Positions 20,059-28,920 of a stretch of 64,000 bases of DNA are shown here, one piece after another; positions within the stretch are counted from its first letter, which is position 1, and each line of letters begins with the position of its first letter. The translations under genes were made by a program, and so were the position numbers. Below the pieces are notes generated by a model. The model ran no database searches. It was not told the origin of the DNA and was given only the letters and a program-made list of their open reading frames with translations. This DNA comes from Novosphingobium marinum (lineage in GTDB: Bacteria > Pseudomonadota > Alphaproteobacteria > Sphingomonadales > Sphingomonadaceae). The stretch covers positions 372,001 through 436,000 of the forward strand of contig NZ_JACBZF010000002.1 in NCBI RefSeq assembly GCF_013408095.1, given 5' to 3'.

Positions 20059-20922
20059 TCAGCGGCCTCTCAGCGCGTCGAGCATTTCGGACAGGCCTGG
20101 CCGGAACGCATGGCCGAGGCCGGACCGGGCGCTTTCGACGACAAGCGGCTGGGGCCATCCGTGAAGGCTGGCGATCACGACCTGCTTCACTGCGTGAAAT
20201 ATCTGTTCGTCCTGTTCGAGCACCTGCTTCAGGCGTCCGGCCATCGGCGCGACGATACCGTAGGCCAGCAGCACGCCCAGGAAGGTCCCGACGAGCGCCG
20301 AGCCGATCATGCCGCCAAGCACCGAAGGAGGCTCGTCGATCGAACCCATCGTCTTCACCACGCCGAGGACCGCCGCCACGATGCCGAGCGCCGGCAAGGC
20401 GTCGGCAAGCCCCTGCAGCGCATGCTGGGGTTCGTGCATTTCGTGGAAGTGCGTTTTCATCGCATTGTCCATGACCTCCTCGACCGCATGAACTTCCAGC
20501 GTGCCCGACGAGACGACGATGAGAGTCAGCGTATCGCAGATCAGCGCGACGAGCGGCTTGTTGGAGAGAATGCGCGGGAACTCGGCGAAAATTGCAGAGT
20601 TTTGCGGCTCCTGCACATGCGCTTCGAGTGCGACAGGCCCTTCGGAGCGAAGCAGCTTCATGAGCCGGGTAACCAGGAGGATCGCGTCGACGTGATCCTG
20701 CTTGGTGTGCTTCGGCCCCTTGAATGTTTTTGCGATCGAGCCTCCCAGCGCTTTCAGTTCGTGCATCGAGTTGCCGGTAACGATGGCGCCCACTGCCGCA
20801 CCGCCGATGATCAGCATTTCGTGCGGGATCGCGTGCATTACGGGACCAAGCGCCCCGCCGGTGAGCGCGAAGCCGCCGAAAACCATGACGAGGAGGATGA
20901 TGACACCGATGGCTACGAACAT
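20059..20922 (-). CDS. motA: Flagellar motor stator protein MotA
   Basis: A 287-residue protein with four membrane segments: two near the N-terminus (about 2-22, 30-50) and two near 165-225 holding ALPALGIVAAVLGVVKTM and GTFLGVLLAYG. A cytoplasmic loop with charged residues, which contacts FliG, lies between. The true start is ATG 20922 (MFVAIGVIILL), preceded by GGAAGGA. Upstream in-frame sequence is a shadow of flgL. It lies 25 nt after flgL. Confidence 0.96.
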   Translation of the reverse strand: MFVAIGVIILLVMVFGGFALTGGALGPVMHAIPHEMLIIGGAAVGAIVTGNSMHELKALGGSIAKTFKGPKHTKQDHVDAILLVTRLMKLLRSEGPVALEAHVQEPQNSAIFAEFPRILSNKPLVALICDTLTLIVVSSGTLEVHAVEEVMDNAMKTHFHEMHEPQHALQGLADALPALGIVAAVLGVVKTMGSIDEPPSVLGGMIGSALVGTFLGVLLAYGIVAPMAGRLKQVLEQDEQIFHAVKQVVIASLHGWPQPLVVESARSGLGHAFRPGLSEMLDALRGR

Positions 20923-20947
20923 GGAATGGGGTCCTTCCGGGCAGGGT

Positions 20948-21862
20948 TCAGCGGATCGCGTCGAACAGGCTGAGCGACGAGAGGCGTGCGAAGCTCGCCT
21001 GGCTGGCTTCGAGCACGAGCATCGTCTCCTGCAGGCGCGCGACGGTGGTCGCGATGTCAGTCCCGCCGATGTCGGCCTGTTCGCTGGCGCGAAGCTCGGA
21101 CATTTCGACGCGCCGCTCGGCTGCAAGATCGATCCAGGCAAGTCGCGTGCCCACGATGGTCTGGCCCGTCGTGACCTTCTCGAGCCCGGCATCGAGCCCG
21201 CCGAGCGCGTCGCGCGCGTACTGCGCGGGATCAGCCACCGCACCTTTCAATGCGCCCGCGAGGTCCTTGACGAACGCCATCAGGTCGGTCGGCATGCCGG
21301 CGACATCGAATTCGAGCACCTCGGGTCCGGTCAGGCCTCTTGTGACGGTTTGTCCGTCGCCGATGGGCATCTCGCCGGCGGTGGCGGTACCGATGTAGCT
21401 TGCGTTACCGCCAGCATCGAGCGCGTAGGCTGCGCCCGCTGCCTCGCCCCCGAAGAGCGCATGGCCCGACGAATCACGCGAATTGGCGAGCGCGAACAAC
21501 TGGCCGTGGATCTGTTCCAGCTCGTCCCCGATGGCGCTGCGCTGCTGCGCGGTCAGGGTCGCATTCCCTGCCTGTATGGCCAGTTCCTTGGCGCGGATCA
21601 CGTGATCCGCGAGCGAGGACAAAGCGCCGTCGGCCAGCTTCAGGTCGGCAGAGGCGCGGTCGGCGTTGGCCCTGTCGATACTCGAAAGGTCATCGGCCCG
21701 CGATAGCTGGCGCAGGCGCGAGGCGGCGACCGGATCGTCCGAGGATCGCGCAAGCCGCTCGCCCCCGCCGATCTGCTCCTGCAGCGCTTCGGCACGGGCG
21801 CGCAATGTGTTCATTCCCTGGGTGGTGCGCTCGAAAAAGGCGCTGGTGCTGGTACTGATCAT
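20948..21862 (-). CDS. flgL: Flagellar hook-filament junction protein FlgL (HAP3)
   Basis: A 304-residue flagellin-like protein. The N-terminal helical region has the FlgL signature GGGERLARSSDDPVAASRL (about 32-50), and the C-terminal helix (LQETMLVLEASQASFARLSSL) packs against it. FlgL joins FlgK to the filament. It lies 11 nt after flgK in the flg operon. Confidence 0.94.
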   Translation of the reverse strand: MISTSTSAFFERTTQGMNTLRARAEALQEQIGGGERLARSSDDPVAASRLRQLSRADDLSSIDRANADRASADLKLADGALSSLADHVIRAKELAIQAGNATLTAQQRSAIGDELEQIHGQLFALANSRDSSGHALFGGEAAGAAYALDAGGNASYIGTATAGEMPIGDGQTVTRGLTGPEVLEFDVAGMPTDLMAFVKDLAGALKGAVADPAQYARDALGGLDAGLEKVTTGQTIVGTRLAWIDLAAERRVEMSELRASEQADIGGTDIATTVARLQETMLVLEASQASFARLSSLSLFDAIR

Positions 21863-21873
21863 GTCCTGTTCCT

Positions 21874-23211
21874 TCAGCGAATGCCGAGCAGCGTGTCGAA
21901 GATGTCGGAGGCTACCTGCATGACCCGGCCCGATGCCTGGAAGGCCTGCTGGAAACGGATGAGGTTTACCGCTTCGTGATCGAGATCGACCCCTGCCTGC
22001 GCCGCTAGCGCGATACGGGCGGTTCCCGCTATCGAGGACAGCGCGTCGCGCGTGACCGAGCGGCCCTGCACGGCGCTGGAAATGTCGAACAGGAGCGCGT
22101 CGGCTTCGCCCGCGGGGTCGGCCGCAGCGAGCGCCTGACGCATCGCGGAAAGGTTCGCTGGATCGCGGCTCATCGCGGGACCGCCCGCCGGAGCCGTCGC
22201 AAGAAGCGCGCCATCTTCGAAGGCAAGGGCAAGGTCCGCTGCCCCCGTGCCGGAAAGCATCGGCTGGCCGGGACTGCCGTCGCGCGCAACGCCGCCTGTC
22301 TGCACCGCATTGACCGTCGCGGCGATATCGGTCGCGATCGTGTCCAGCCCGGTGCGGATGTCTCTGAGTTTGTCGAGCGCCATCGCCTTGCCGGCGAGCG
22401 CTCCTCCCAGCGGTGTGACGGAGGCGGCGTCCACGGAAAACGCGATCGTCCCGTCCGCAGCCGTCGACATGGCGAAGGAAGCGGCTGTCCCGCCTGTCAC
22501 GAGCTGCGGTCCGCTCGTGCCGGCGATGCGCACCTCGACAGTATGGTCGGCGGCGATCTGCGCGTGGACGTCCACGTGATCGCTGAGCTGCTGGAGAAGA
22601 GAGTCGCGCTGGTCGAGCAGGGTTGTCTGATCGCTCGATGCGTCGGCGGCCCGCGCCAGGCGAAGGTTCACGCGGGCCAGTTCTCCGGCCAGCAAATTCA
22701 CTTGCGAGACGCCGTCGGCCGCCTCGAAACGAAGGCCATCCCCGGCCGCGTCCAGTGCCGTCGAGGCGATGTTGAACGTGCGCGTCATCGTTCGGGCACT
22801 CGCCATCACGGCGGCGCGCAGACTGGAGTCGACGGGGTCTGCGGCAAGCCTTTCGAGCGAGCCTTCGAACGCGACGATGGCAGGGAAAACGCTTGCCTGC
22901 TCGACGGCGGCCTCGATGTTCTCGAGGCCCGTCACTTCGGCGGCGGCTCGCGCGAAGTCGGAGCCGGTCCGGCGGACCTCGGCCTGGCGGAAGAGGTCGG
23001 CGTTGCGCACCACCTTGTCGAGCCTCACGCCCGAAAGCGACACGTCGGCAACCCGCCCCGCGCCGCCCGAAGCCGAAACTTCCTCCAGTCGCACGCTGCG
23101 CCTGACGTACCCCTCGGAAGAGGCGTTGGCGATGTTCTGCGCGGTCACGTCGAGCGCAATGCGCGCCGTCTGGGTGCCGCTTTTCGCGATGGAGAGAAGG
23201 TCTGACGCCAT
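21874..23211 (-). CDS. flgK: Flagellar hook-associated protein FlgK (HAP1)
   Basis: A 445-residue protein. The rod/hook-type N-terminal motif is LDVTAQNIANASSEGYVRR (about 20-38) and the C-terminal helix is LDHEAVNLIRFQQAFQASGRV. FlgK is the first junction protein after the hook. It is on the short side for FlgK, with a reduced central region. It starts 3 nt after flgJ. Confidence 0.94.
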   Translation of the reverse strand: MASDLLSIAKSGTQTARIALDVTAQNIANASSEGYVRRSVRLEEVSASGGAGRVADVSLSGVRLDKVVRNADLFRQAEVRRTGSDFARAAAEVTGLENIEAAVEQASVFPAIVAFEGSLERLAADPVDSSLRAAVMASARTMTRTFNIASTALDAAGDGLRFEAADGVSQVNLLAGELARVNLRLARAADASSDQTTLLDQRDSLLQQLSDHVDVHAQIAADHTVEVRIAGTSGPQLVTGGTAASFAMSTAADGTIAFSVDAASVTPLGGALAGKAMALDKLRDIRTGLDTIATDIAATVNAVQTGGVARDGSPGQPMLSGTGAADLALAFEDGALLATAPAGGPAMSRDPANLSAMRQALAAADPAGEADALLFDISSAVQGRSVTRDALSSIAGTARIALAAQAGVDLDHEAVNLIRFQQAFQASGRVMQVASDIFDTLLGIR

Positions 23212-23214
23212 GGC

Positions 23215-23520
23215 TTATCCCCGCGAGCCGCTTTCGGGCGGAAGGAATTGGGCAAGCTGGGCCTCGATCCTCTCTGCCATGCCGAAGGCACCGGTGCCGG
23301 CAGCGAGGTCGGCGAAATGCTCGTCCTGCATCTGGCGGAAGGTTTCGGTGCCGCCATTGCCCAGCAGGTCGTCGCCGAAGCCCGCCTTGCGGGCAGCAGC
23401 GAGCATCTGGCGAAGGAAGATCGCCTCGAACTGTTTCGCCGCAGCGGATAGCTCGGCGCGATCGCCACCGGACGCGACGGAGGGCGACGAACCGATAGAC
23501 GATGAGGACAGCGGGCTCAT
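23215..23520 (-). CDS. flgJ: Rod-binding protein FlgJ, short form without muramidase
   Basis: A 101-residue protein matching only the N-terminal rod-binding domain of FlgJ (AAKQFEAIFLRQMLAAAR at about 27-44 and the later MQDEHFADLAA). The muramidase half of the enterobacterial protein is missing, as in most alphaproteobacteria. The wall-cutting job is probably done by the transglycosylase at 31301-32164. It overlaps the flgI stop by 4 nt. Confidence 0.9.
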   Translation of the reverse strand: MSPLSSSSIGSSPSVASGGDRAELSAAAKQFEAIFLRQMLAAARKAGFGDDLLGNGGTETFRQMQDEHFADLAAGTGAFGMAERIEAQLAQFLPPESGSRG

Positions 23521-24614
23521 ATCACCACCATTTCCGCCTTGAGCGCGCCTGCCTGCTTGAGCGCTTCGAGGATGGCGACGAGGTCCGAGGGACTCGTGCC
23601 GAGCAGGTTCAGCGCGTCGACGATGCCGGCGAGCGAGGCTCCCGGTTCGAATAGGGCCACGGCGTTGCCGTCTTCCTCGAGCGCGATCTCGCTGTTCTGT
23701 TCGACCGCGGTCACGCCTTCGCTGAACGGACCGGGCTGGATGACACGCGGCTCCTCGTCGATGCGCACGGTAAGCTTGCCGTGGCTGATCGCGGCGGGCG
23801 CGATGCGAACGGCGGAGTTGATGACGACAGTGCCGGTGCGGCTGTTAACGATGACGCGGGCAGGCGTTTCAGCCGGCTCGACCTCAATCATCTCGATCAC
23901 GGCCATCAGGCTCGCTCGCGTGTCGGCTCCGGGCGGGAGTCTGATCGCGACGGTCACGCCGTCCTCGATCGTCGCCATTCCTGGAAGCCGCGCATTGATC
24001 GCGTCTCTCACGCGCGAAGCGGTGAGGAAGTCGGCGTTGAAGAGATTGTAGCGGACGACATCGCCATGCTCGAAGCCGGTTGCAACGCCGCGCTCGACGC
24101 TGGCGCCGTCGGAGATACGTCCGACCGTCGGCACGTTGACGGTCAGCTTGGAGCCGTCGTTCGCCGCGATGCCGAGGCCGCCGACCGCAAGGTTGCCCTG
24201 CGCCATCGCGTAGATCTGGCCGTCGGCGCCGTAGAGCGGCGTCATGATCAGCGCCCCGCCGCGCAGGCTCTTGGCCTTGCCGATGGTCGATACGGTCACG
24301 TCTATACGCTGGCCCGGCTTGCTGAAGGCGGGCAGTTCCGCCGTCACCATCACGGCGGCGGCGTTCTTGAGGCCGGGCGAGACGCCGGGCGGCAATTGCA
24401 GCCCCATTCGGCCCGACACGCCTTTCATGGCGAGCGTCAGGTACTCGAGGTTGTCGTCGCCGGTTCCGGCCAGTCCGACGACGATTCCGTAACCGGTCAG
24501 CTGGTTCGAGCGGACGCCCTGGAACTGTCCAAGGTCGCGCACGCGCTCGGCGTGGGCAATCGACGGGGCGAGGGCCGCGAGTGCGATGGCGAGATAGACG
24601 AGTATGCGGATCAT
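23517..24614 (-). CDS. flgI: Flagellar P-ring protein FlgI
   Basis: 365 residues from ATG 24614, with a Sec signal peptide (about 1-22, cleavage after AHA). The conserved FlgI block is QLTGYGIVVGLAGTGD at about 37-52, followed by MKGVSGRMG. It forms the periplasmic ring around the rod, helped by FlgA. Upstream in-frame sequence belongs to another frame of flgH and is excluded. Confidence 0.96.
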   Translation of the reverse strand: MIRILVYLAIALAALAPSIAHAERVRDLGQFQGVRSNQLTGYGIVVGLAGTGDDNLEYLTLAMKGVSGRMGLQLPPGVSPGLKNAAAVMVTAELPAFSKPGQRIDVTVSTIGKAKSLRGGALIMTPLYGADGQIYAMAQGNLAVGGLGIAANDGSKLTVNVPTVGRISDGASVERGVATGFEHGDVVRYNLFNADFLTASRVRDAINARLPGMATIEDGVTVAIRLPPGADTRASLMAVIEMIEVEPAETPARVIVNSRTGTVVINSAVRIAPAAISHGKLTVRIDEEPRVIQPGPFSEGVTAVEQNSEIALEEDGNAVALFEPGASLAGIVDALNLLGTSPSDLVAILEALKQAGALKAEMVVI

Positions 24615-24628
24615 CGCGGGCGCTCCGG

Positions 24629-25294
24629 TCAGAACGGACTGATGAAGTTGAAGAAGCGCGACAGCCAGCCGGGCCTGGACGCCCGTTGCAGCGCGCCCTT
24701 GCCCGAATACTCGATCCGCGCATCGGCGACGCGGGTCGACGGAACGCGGTTCTCGATGTCGATATCGGCAAGTCGCACGATCCCGGAAAACTGGATCCAC
24801 TCGCGCCCCTGGCTCAGGTACATCTGCTTTTCCCCCCTGACGAGCGCGGTCCCGTTCGGGCGCACTTCCGCGATGGTGACGGAAATCGTCGCGGCGAGAC
24901 TGCTCGTCTGCCCCGCGTTGCCCTGACCATTGAACGACGAGGAACTCGACATCTTAAGGGCGTCTGGATTGAGGAAGGACAGGAGACCGGCGCTCGGCGG
25001 AGTGATCGATGCGCCGCCCCCCTTCTGGCTTTTCGCAGCGACCGACTTCGAGGTTGTCGTGCTCTCAAGAAGCAGGATGGTCAGCGGATCGCCGACACGG
25101 CGCGCGCGGGTACCTTCGTGAAGCGCTGCGTAGCCTGCGACGGGCGAGAAGATGCTGCCGTTTGCGGGTGCCGGCGGAGCCGGTACGGGCGGCACTGCAG
25201 GTTCGAAGCCCGGAGCCGGCTTGCGGGCGTATGCCGGTGCCGCCGACGCAAGTGCCGCGATCCCGATGGTGAGCAATGCGATCCTTCGGGCCAT
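24629..25294 (-). CDS. flgH: Flagellar L-ring protein FlgH, without lipobox cysteine
   Basis: 221 residues from ATG 25294; a GTG at 25298-25300 overlapping the flgG stop would add two residues. The family C-terminal half is clear (VRPNGTALVRGEKQMYLSQG and LADIDIENRVPSTRVADARI). The N-terminus is a signal peptide ending near residue 23 (AYA-R), but unlike most FlgH proteins it has no cysteine at the cleavage site. It therefore cannot be lipid-modified in the usual way. It forms the outer-membrane ring. Confidence 0.92.
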   Translation of the reverse strand: MARRIALLTIGIAALASAAPAYARKPAPGFEPAVPPVPAPPAPANGSIFSPVAGYAALHEGTRARRVGDPLTILLLESTTTSKSVAAKSQKGGGASITPPSAGLLSFLNPDALKMSSSSSFNGQGNAGQTSSLAATISVTIAEVRPNGTALVRGEKQMYLSQGREWIQFSGIVRLADIDIENRVPSTRVADARIEYSGKGALQRASRPGWLSRFFNFISPF

Positions 25295-25296
25295 GA

Positions 25297-26085
25297 TCAC
25301 AGCGTCTGGTTCGCGTTGCGCAGCATTTCGTCGACCGCAGAGATCATCTTCGAATTGATCTCGTAGGCGCGCTGCGTCTCTATCATGTCGACAAGTTCCT
25401 GCACGATGTTCACGTTCGAACCTTCGAGCATTCCCTGTCGGATATTGCCGCGCCCGTTCTCGCCGGCGATGCCGATCTGGGCCGGACCGGACGCGCCGGT
25501 TTCCAGCATGAAGTTGTCGGCGGCGGCCTGCAGCCCTGCCGGGTTTGCGAAGCTGGCTATCGTGATCTGGCCGACCTGCGTCGCCTCTGCCTCGCCCGCG
25601 ATGGAGACCGACACGGTGCCGTCCTCGGCTATTGCGATCGACGTCGCGCCTTCGGGAATGGCAATCTGCGGCAGCACGGCGAAGCCCTGCGTCGTCACGA
25701 GCTGGCCATCGGCCGAGCGCGTGAAGTTGCCCGCTCGGGTATACCCGAGCTGGCCGCCGGGGAGTTGCACCTGGAAATACCCGTCCCCGTCGAGCGCGAG
25801 GTCGAGCGAATTGCCGGTGGCGTTGAGCGAACCTTGTGTTTCGATCCGCGACGTGGACTGGACGCCGACGCCCGTGCCCAGGTTGAGGCCCGTTGCATAG
25901 GTCGTCTCGTTCGAGCTTTGCTGGCCCGCGACGCGCGCGTCCTGGTAGGCGAGCGTCGCGAAGTTGGCGCGGTCGCGCTTGAACCCGGTGGTCGCCACGT
26001 TGGCAAGGTTGTTCGCTATGACGCGCATGCGCGCGTCCTGCGCTTCCAGCCCGGTACGGGCGACATGAAGGGCGGATGAGGGCAT
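25297..26085 (-). CDS. flgG: Flagellar distal rod protein FlgG
   Basis: 262 residues, the standard length. The N-terminal rod motif has RVIANNLANVATTGFKRDR (about 21-39) and the C-terminal has SNVNIVQELVDMIETQRAYEI with the final SAVDEML. It builds the distal rod. It lies 16 nt after flgF and overlaps the flgH start. Confidence 0.96.
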   Translation of the reverse strand: MPSSALHVARTGLEAQDARMRVIANNLANVATTGFKRDRANFATLAYQDARVAGQQSSNETTYATGLNLGTGVGVQSTSRIETQGSLNATGNSLDLALDGDGYFQVQLPGGQLGYTRAGNFTRSADGQLVTTQGFAVLPQIAIPEGATSIAIAEDGTVSVSIAGEAEATQVGQITIASFANPAGLQAAADNFMLETGASGPAQIGIAGENGRGNIRQGMLEGSNVNIVQELVDMIETQRAYEINSKMISAVDEMLRNANQTL

Positions 26086-26101
26086 TGCAGGATACTCCGG
26101 T

Positions 26102-26845
26102 TCAGGATGTCATGCGCATGAGGCCCGCGCTCGCTTCGTCGAGTTCGCGGGCAGTGGAAACGAGCTTGGCGCGGATGTCGAAGAGGCGCTGGGCCTCGAC
26201 CATCTCGACGAGGACTTCGGACGGACTGACGTTCGATTGCTCGAGCGCGCCGGTCATGACGCGCGCGTTTTCGTTCGCTGGCAGGATTCCTCCGTCGCGC
26301 ACGCGGAAAAGACCGTCGAGGCCCTTTTCGACGTCGCTGCCCGAAACGCTCGCGAGCTTGATGCGCGCAACCTGCACGGGCGGAGCGTCCGGAACGGCAG
26401 GATCGGCGACCATCACCGCGCCGTCCGGCGCGATCGACACCTTCGCCCCTGCAGGCACGGTGATGGGACCGGCATCGCCGAGCACCGGCAGGCCGTCCCC
26501 GTTTTCGAGTACGCCCGTCGCCGAGATCGACAGGTCGCCGCGCCGCGAATAGGCCTCGGTGCCGTCGCTGGCCAGGAGGGTCAGCATGGCATCGCCTTCC
26601 ATGGCGATGTCGAGATCGCGCCCGGTCTGCGTGACCGAGCCTTCCTTCATCAGCGCGCCGCGCACTTCCGCACGGCTCATCGCGCGCACTTCGAGCGAGG
26701 GTCCGGCGACGGTCACCGGCGACTGCTCCAGGACCTCGGCGCGGAAACCGATGGTCTGCGCATTGGCCATGTTGCTGGCGATCATGCGCTGGCGCGTCAT
26801 CGAGGAAGCCATGCCGGAAACGGCAGTGTAGATCAGTCGGTCCAT
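26102..26845 (-). CDS. flgF: Flagellar proximal rod protein FlgF
   Basis: A 247-residue rod-family protein with MIASNMANAQTIGFRAE near the N-terminus and SNVSPSEVLVEMVEAQRLFDI near the C-terminus. It is distinguished from FlgG by a divergent middle part and by operon order (flgE-F-G). It forms part of the proximal rod. Confidence 0.94.
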   Translation of the reverse strand: MDRLIYTAVSGMASSMTRQRMIASNMANAQTIGFRAEVLEQSPVTVAGPSLEVRAMSRAEVRGALMKEGSVTQTGRDLDIAMEGDAMLTLLASDGTEAYSRRGDLSISATGVLENGDGLPVLGDAGPITVPAGAKVSIAPDGAVMVADPAVPDAPPVQVARIKLASVSGSDVEKGLDGLFRVRDGGILPANENARVMTGALEQSNVSPSEVLVEMVEAQRLFDIRAKLVSTARELDEASAGLMRMTS

Positions 26846-26860
26846 CGCTCAGCCTTCCCG

Positions 26861-27667
26861 TCAGGTGCGCAGGTTGATGACCGCCTGGCTGATCTGCGTG
26901 GCGGTATCGATCGCCTTCGCGTTGGCCTGGAAGTACCGCTGCGCGGTGATCAGGCTGACCAGTTCCTCGGCGATATCGACGTTCGATCGTTCGAGCGCGC
27001 CGGAGATCAGCGCTCCGTAGGCGCCGGTGTCCGGCAGTCCGAATTGGGGCGTGCCCGAAAGTCCCGTCGCTTCCCAGTTCGAGGAGCCGACCTGGCGCAG
27101 GCCGCTCGGCGAGATGAACGACGCAAGAGCGACAGTCCCCACGACTTCGTTGGTTCCGTCGGCGTAGGAGGCGCGCACCGTTCCGTCGTTGTCGATTGTG
27201 ACACCCGCGAATTCGGCACCTGCCCCGTTGGTTGCAGGGACGAGTGCGTCGATCGGCGCATCGACGGCCGGGTCCGCGCCCGGCGCGAAAATCTGCAGGC
27301 GGTTCTGCGACCCGTCATGGATGTAGCCGGCCTCGTCCATCGCGAAGCTGCCGTTGCGGGTGAACAGCGCATCGCCGCTCGCGGCCGACTTCATCTGGAA
27401 GAAGCCGTCCCCGCTGATCGCAAGGTCGAGCGCGGAACCGGTCTGCTCGATCGGGCCGATGGCGAAGTTCTGGCTGATCGCCTCGACCGTCGAGCCGATG
27501 CCCTGGATGTGCTTGGGATTGGTATAGGCCGATCCGGCGACGATGTCGGCGAATTCGACACGCGACTTCTTGAAGCCGGTCGTCTCGGCATTGGCGATGT
27601 TATGGGCGACCACGTTGAGGTCGGTCTGGGCGTTCTTGAGCCCGGAAAGCGAAGTGTAGAACGACAT
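26861..27667 (-). CDS. flgE: Flagellar hook protein FlgE, short
   Basis: 268 residues from ATG 27667 (MSFYTSLSGLKNAQTDL), carrying VVAHNIANAETTGFKKSRVEFAD and the C-terminal SNVDIAEELVSLITAQRYFQAN. Hook proteins are usually about 400 residues or more. This one keeps the terminal helices and one central domain and is close to a rod protein in size. Its place right after flgD supports hook identity. Confidence 0.88.
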   Translation of the reverse strand: MSFYTSLSGLKNAQTDLNVVAHNIANAETTGFKKSRVEFADIVAGSAYTNPKHIQGIGSTVEAISQNFAIGPIEQTGSALDLAISGDGFFQMKSAASGDALFTRNGSFAMDEAGYIHDGSQNRLQIFAPGADPAVDAPIDALVPATNGAGAEFAGVTIDNDGTVRASYADGTNEVVGTVALASFISPSGLRQVGSSNWEATGLSGTPQFGLPDTGAYGALISGALERSNVDIAEELVSLITAQRYFQANAKAIDTATQISQAVINLRT

Positions 27668-27668
27668 G

Positions 27669-27986
27669 TCAGGACTCCTGCTGGATGTCTGGGGTGGTTT
27701 CGGAAGGCGAGGGCAGGGCAATCCCCTGCGCCGCGATGACCGCGTCGAGCTTTGCGGCAATGTCCTTGAGCGTCTCGCCCATCTGGGCCGTCCCGGCGAG
27801 CGAGGAGAACTGCGCCATCTGCGCCAGCATCTCCTTCTGGTCGACCGGGTCGAACGGGTCCTGCTGCTGCATCTGGACGGTCATCAGCTTGAGAAAATCG
27901 GCCTGGCCAAGCGCGCCGAGACCGGTCTTGCGGTCCGCTGCGACGAAGGCCGCCTGCGAAGCGCCGTTGATCGAATTGGTGGTCAT
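27669..27986 (-). CDS. flgD: Flagellar hook capping protein FlgD, minimal form
   Basis: 105 residues holding only the conserved N-terminal FlgD region (LGQADFLKLMTVQMQQQDPF at about 26-45, then DQKEMLAQMAQFSSL). The Ig-like/Tudor C-terminal domains of classical FlgD (about 220 residues) are absent. It caps the growing hook. Its start overlaps flgC by 4 nt and the next gene, flgE, begins 1 nt after its stop. Confidence 0.9.
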   Translation of the reverse strand: MTTNSINGASQAAFVAADRKTGLGALGQADFLKLMTVQMQQQDPFDPVDQKEMLAQMAQFSSLAGTAQMGETLKDIAAKLDAVIAAQGIALPSPSETTPDIQQES

Positions 27987-28390
27987 TTCATCCTCATCGT
28001 TTCGAGCATGAGCTGCTTTGCGGTGGACAGCGCCTCGACCAGGTTCTGGTACTGGCGCGCGGATTCGAGCATCTCGACCATCTCGGCGTTCTCATCGACC
28101 GGGCTGGTCCAGACATCGCCGTTGGCATCGGCCAGCGGGTGATCGGGATTGTGTTCGCGGATTGCCGGAGCGTTTTCGCGGGTGACGGCCGAAACGCGGA
28201 CGCTGGCAAGGCCGGTTGCACGGTCGAGGTCCTCGGCGAAGACGGCGCGGACGGGGCGATAGGCACCGTCCTCGCTGCCGGACACCGTCCCGGCATTGGC
28301 AAGGTTCGAGGCAGCAGCGTTCATGCGCACCAGCTGCGCCGACATGCCGCGCCGGGCGAGGTCGAAGATGGTCATCTGCCCCATCGTCAT
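27983..28390 (-). CDS. flgC: Flagellar proximal rod protein FlgC
   Basis: 135 residues, the standard length, with RMNAAASNLANAGTVSG near the N-terminus and the C-terminal helix VEMLESARQYQNLVEALSTAK. Part of the proximal rod. It overlaps flgB and flgD by 4 nt each. A second Met three residues in could also serve as start. Confidence 0.94.
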   Translation of the reverse strand: MTMGQMTIFDLARRGMSAQLVRMNAAASNLANAGTVSGSEDGAYRPVRAVFAEDLDRATGLASVRVSAVTRENAPAIREHNPDHPLADANGDVWTSPVDENAEMVEMLESARQYQNLVEALSTAKQLMLETMRMK

Positions 28391-28734
28391 TCGCCCTTCA
28401 GCGCGCGGGTGATCGAATTCACCCTGCCTTCGATGAAGGAAAGCGTGGCCGCGTAGCCGACTGCGTTCTCCGAAAAGGCAAGTTGCTCGGCCTGCAGTTC
28501 GACGGTGTTGCCGTCGAGCGAGGACATGACCGGTACGCGGTAGCGCGTTGCGGCCTCCACCGCCCGCGCGCTGCTCGCGCCGCCCTTGCGGTCTTCCAGC
28601 GCCGCCGCGAAATCGATGTCGCGTGCCTTGTAGCCCGGCGTTGCGGCATTCGCGATGTTCGATGCGATGATACCCATGCGCTGAGAGCGCAGTTCAAGTG
28701 CCGCACCGTGTATTCCGAACAGGCTTTCGCTCAT
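28387..28734 (-). CDS. flgB: Flagellar proximal rod protein FlgB
   Basis: 115 residues from ATG 28734 (MSESLFGIHGAALE), with the rod motif IIASNIANAATPGYKARDIDF. GGGAG lies about 9 nt upstream. It is the first gene of the flgB-to-motB operon, 23 nt after the predicted start of transcription from a perfect sigma-54 promoter. Longer in-frame upstream sequence contains that promoter and is therefore not coding. Confidence 0.95.
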   Translation of the reverse strand: MSESLFGIHGAALELRSQRMGIIASNIANAATPGYKARDIDFAAALEDRKGGASSARAVEAATRYRVPVMSSLDGNTVELQAEQLAFSENAVGYAATLSFIEGRVNSITRALKGE

Positions 28735-28767
28735 GACGAGGCTCCCGGTTGGTTGCGGAAGAGCTTC

Positions 28768-28784
28768 AGCAAGGCGCGTGCCAA
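28768..28784 (-). promoter_or_regulatory. Sigma-54 (RpoN) promoter of the flgB operon
   Basis: On the minus strand the site reads TTGGCACGCGCCTTGCT, an exact match to the -24/-12 consensus TTGGCACG-N4-TTGCW with GG-N10-GC spacing. Predicted transcription start is near 28757, 23 nt before flgB ATG. Confidence 0.93.
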
Positions 28785-28920
28785 ACGCAGGTTTCTGCGG
28801 TCGAGATCGGACCGGAGAGCCATTTCCGGCAATGTCTTGCCGCACCCGGCAAAGGTCCGCCGCAGGCATGAAATTTGGCGGCCTCTGTCCGTCCTTCGAT
28901 GCACAGGAGGATTGCAAGCC

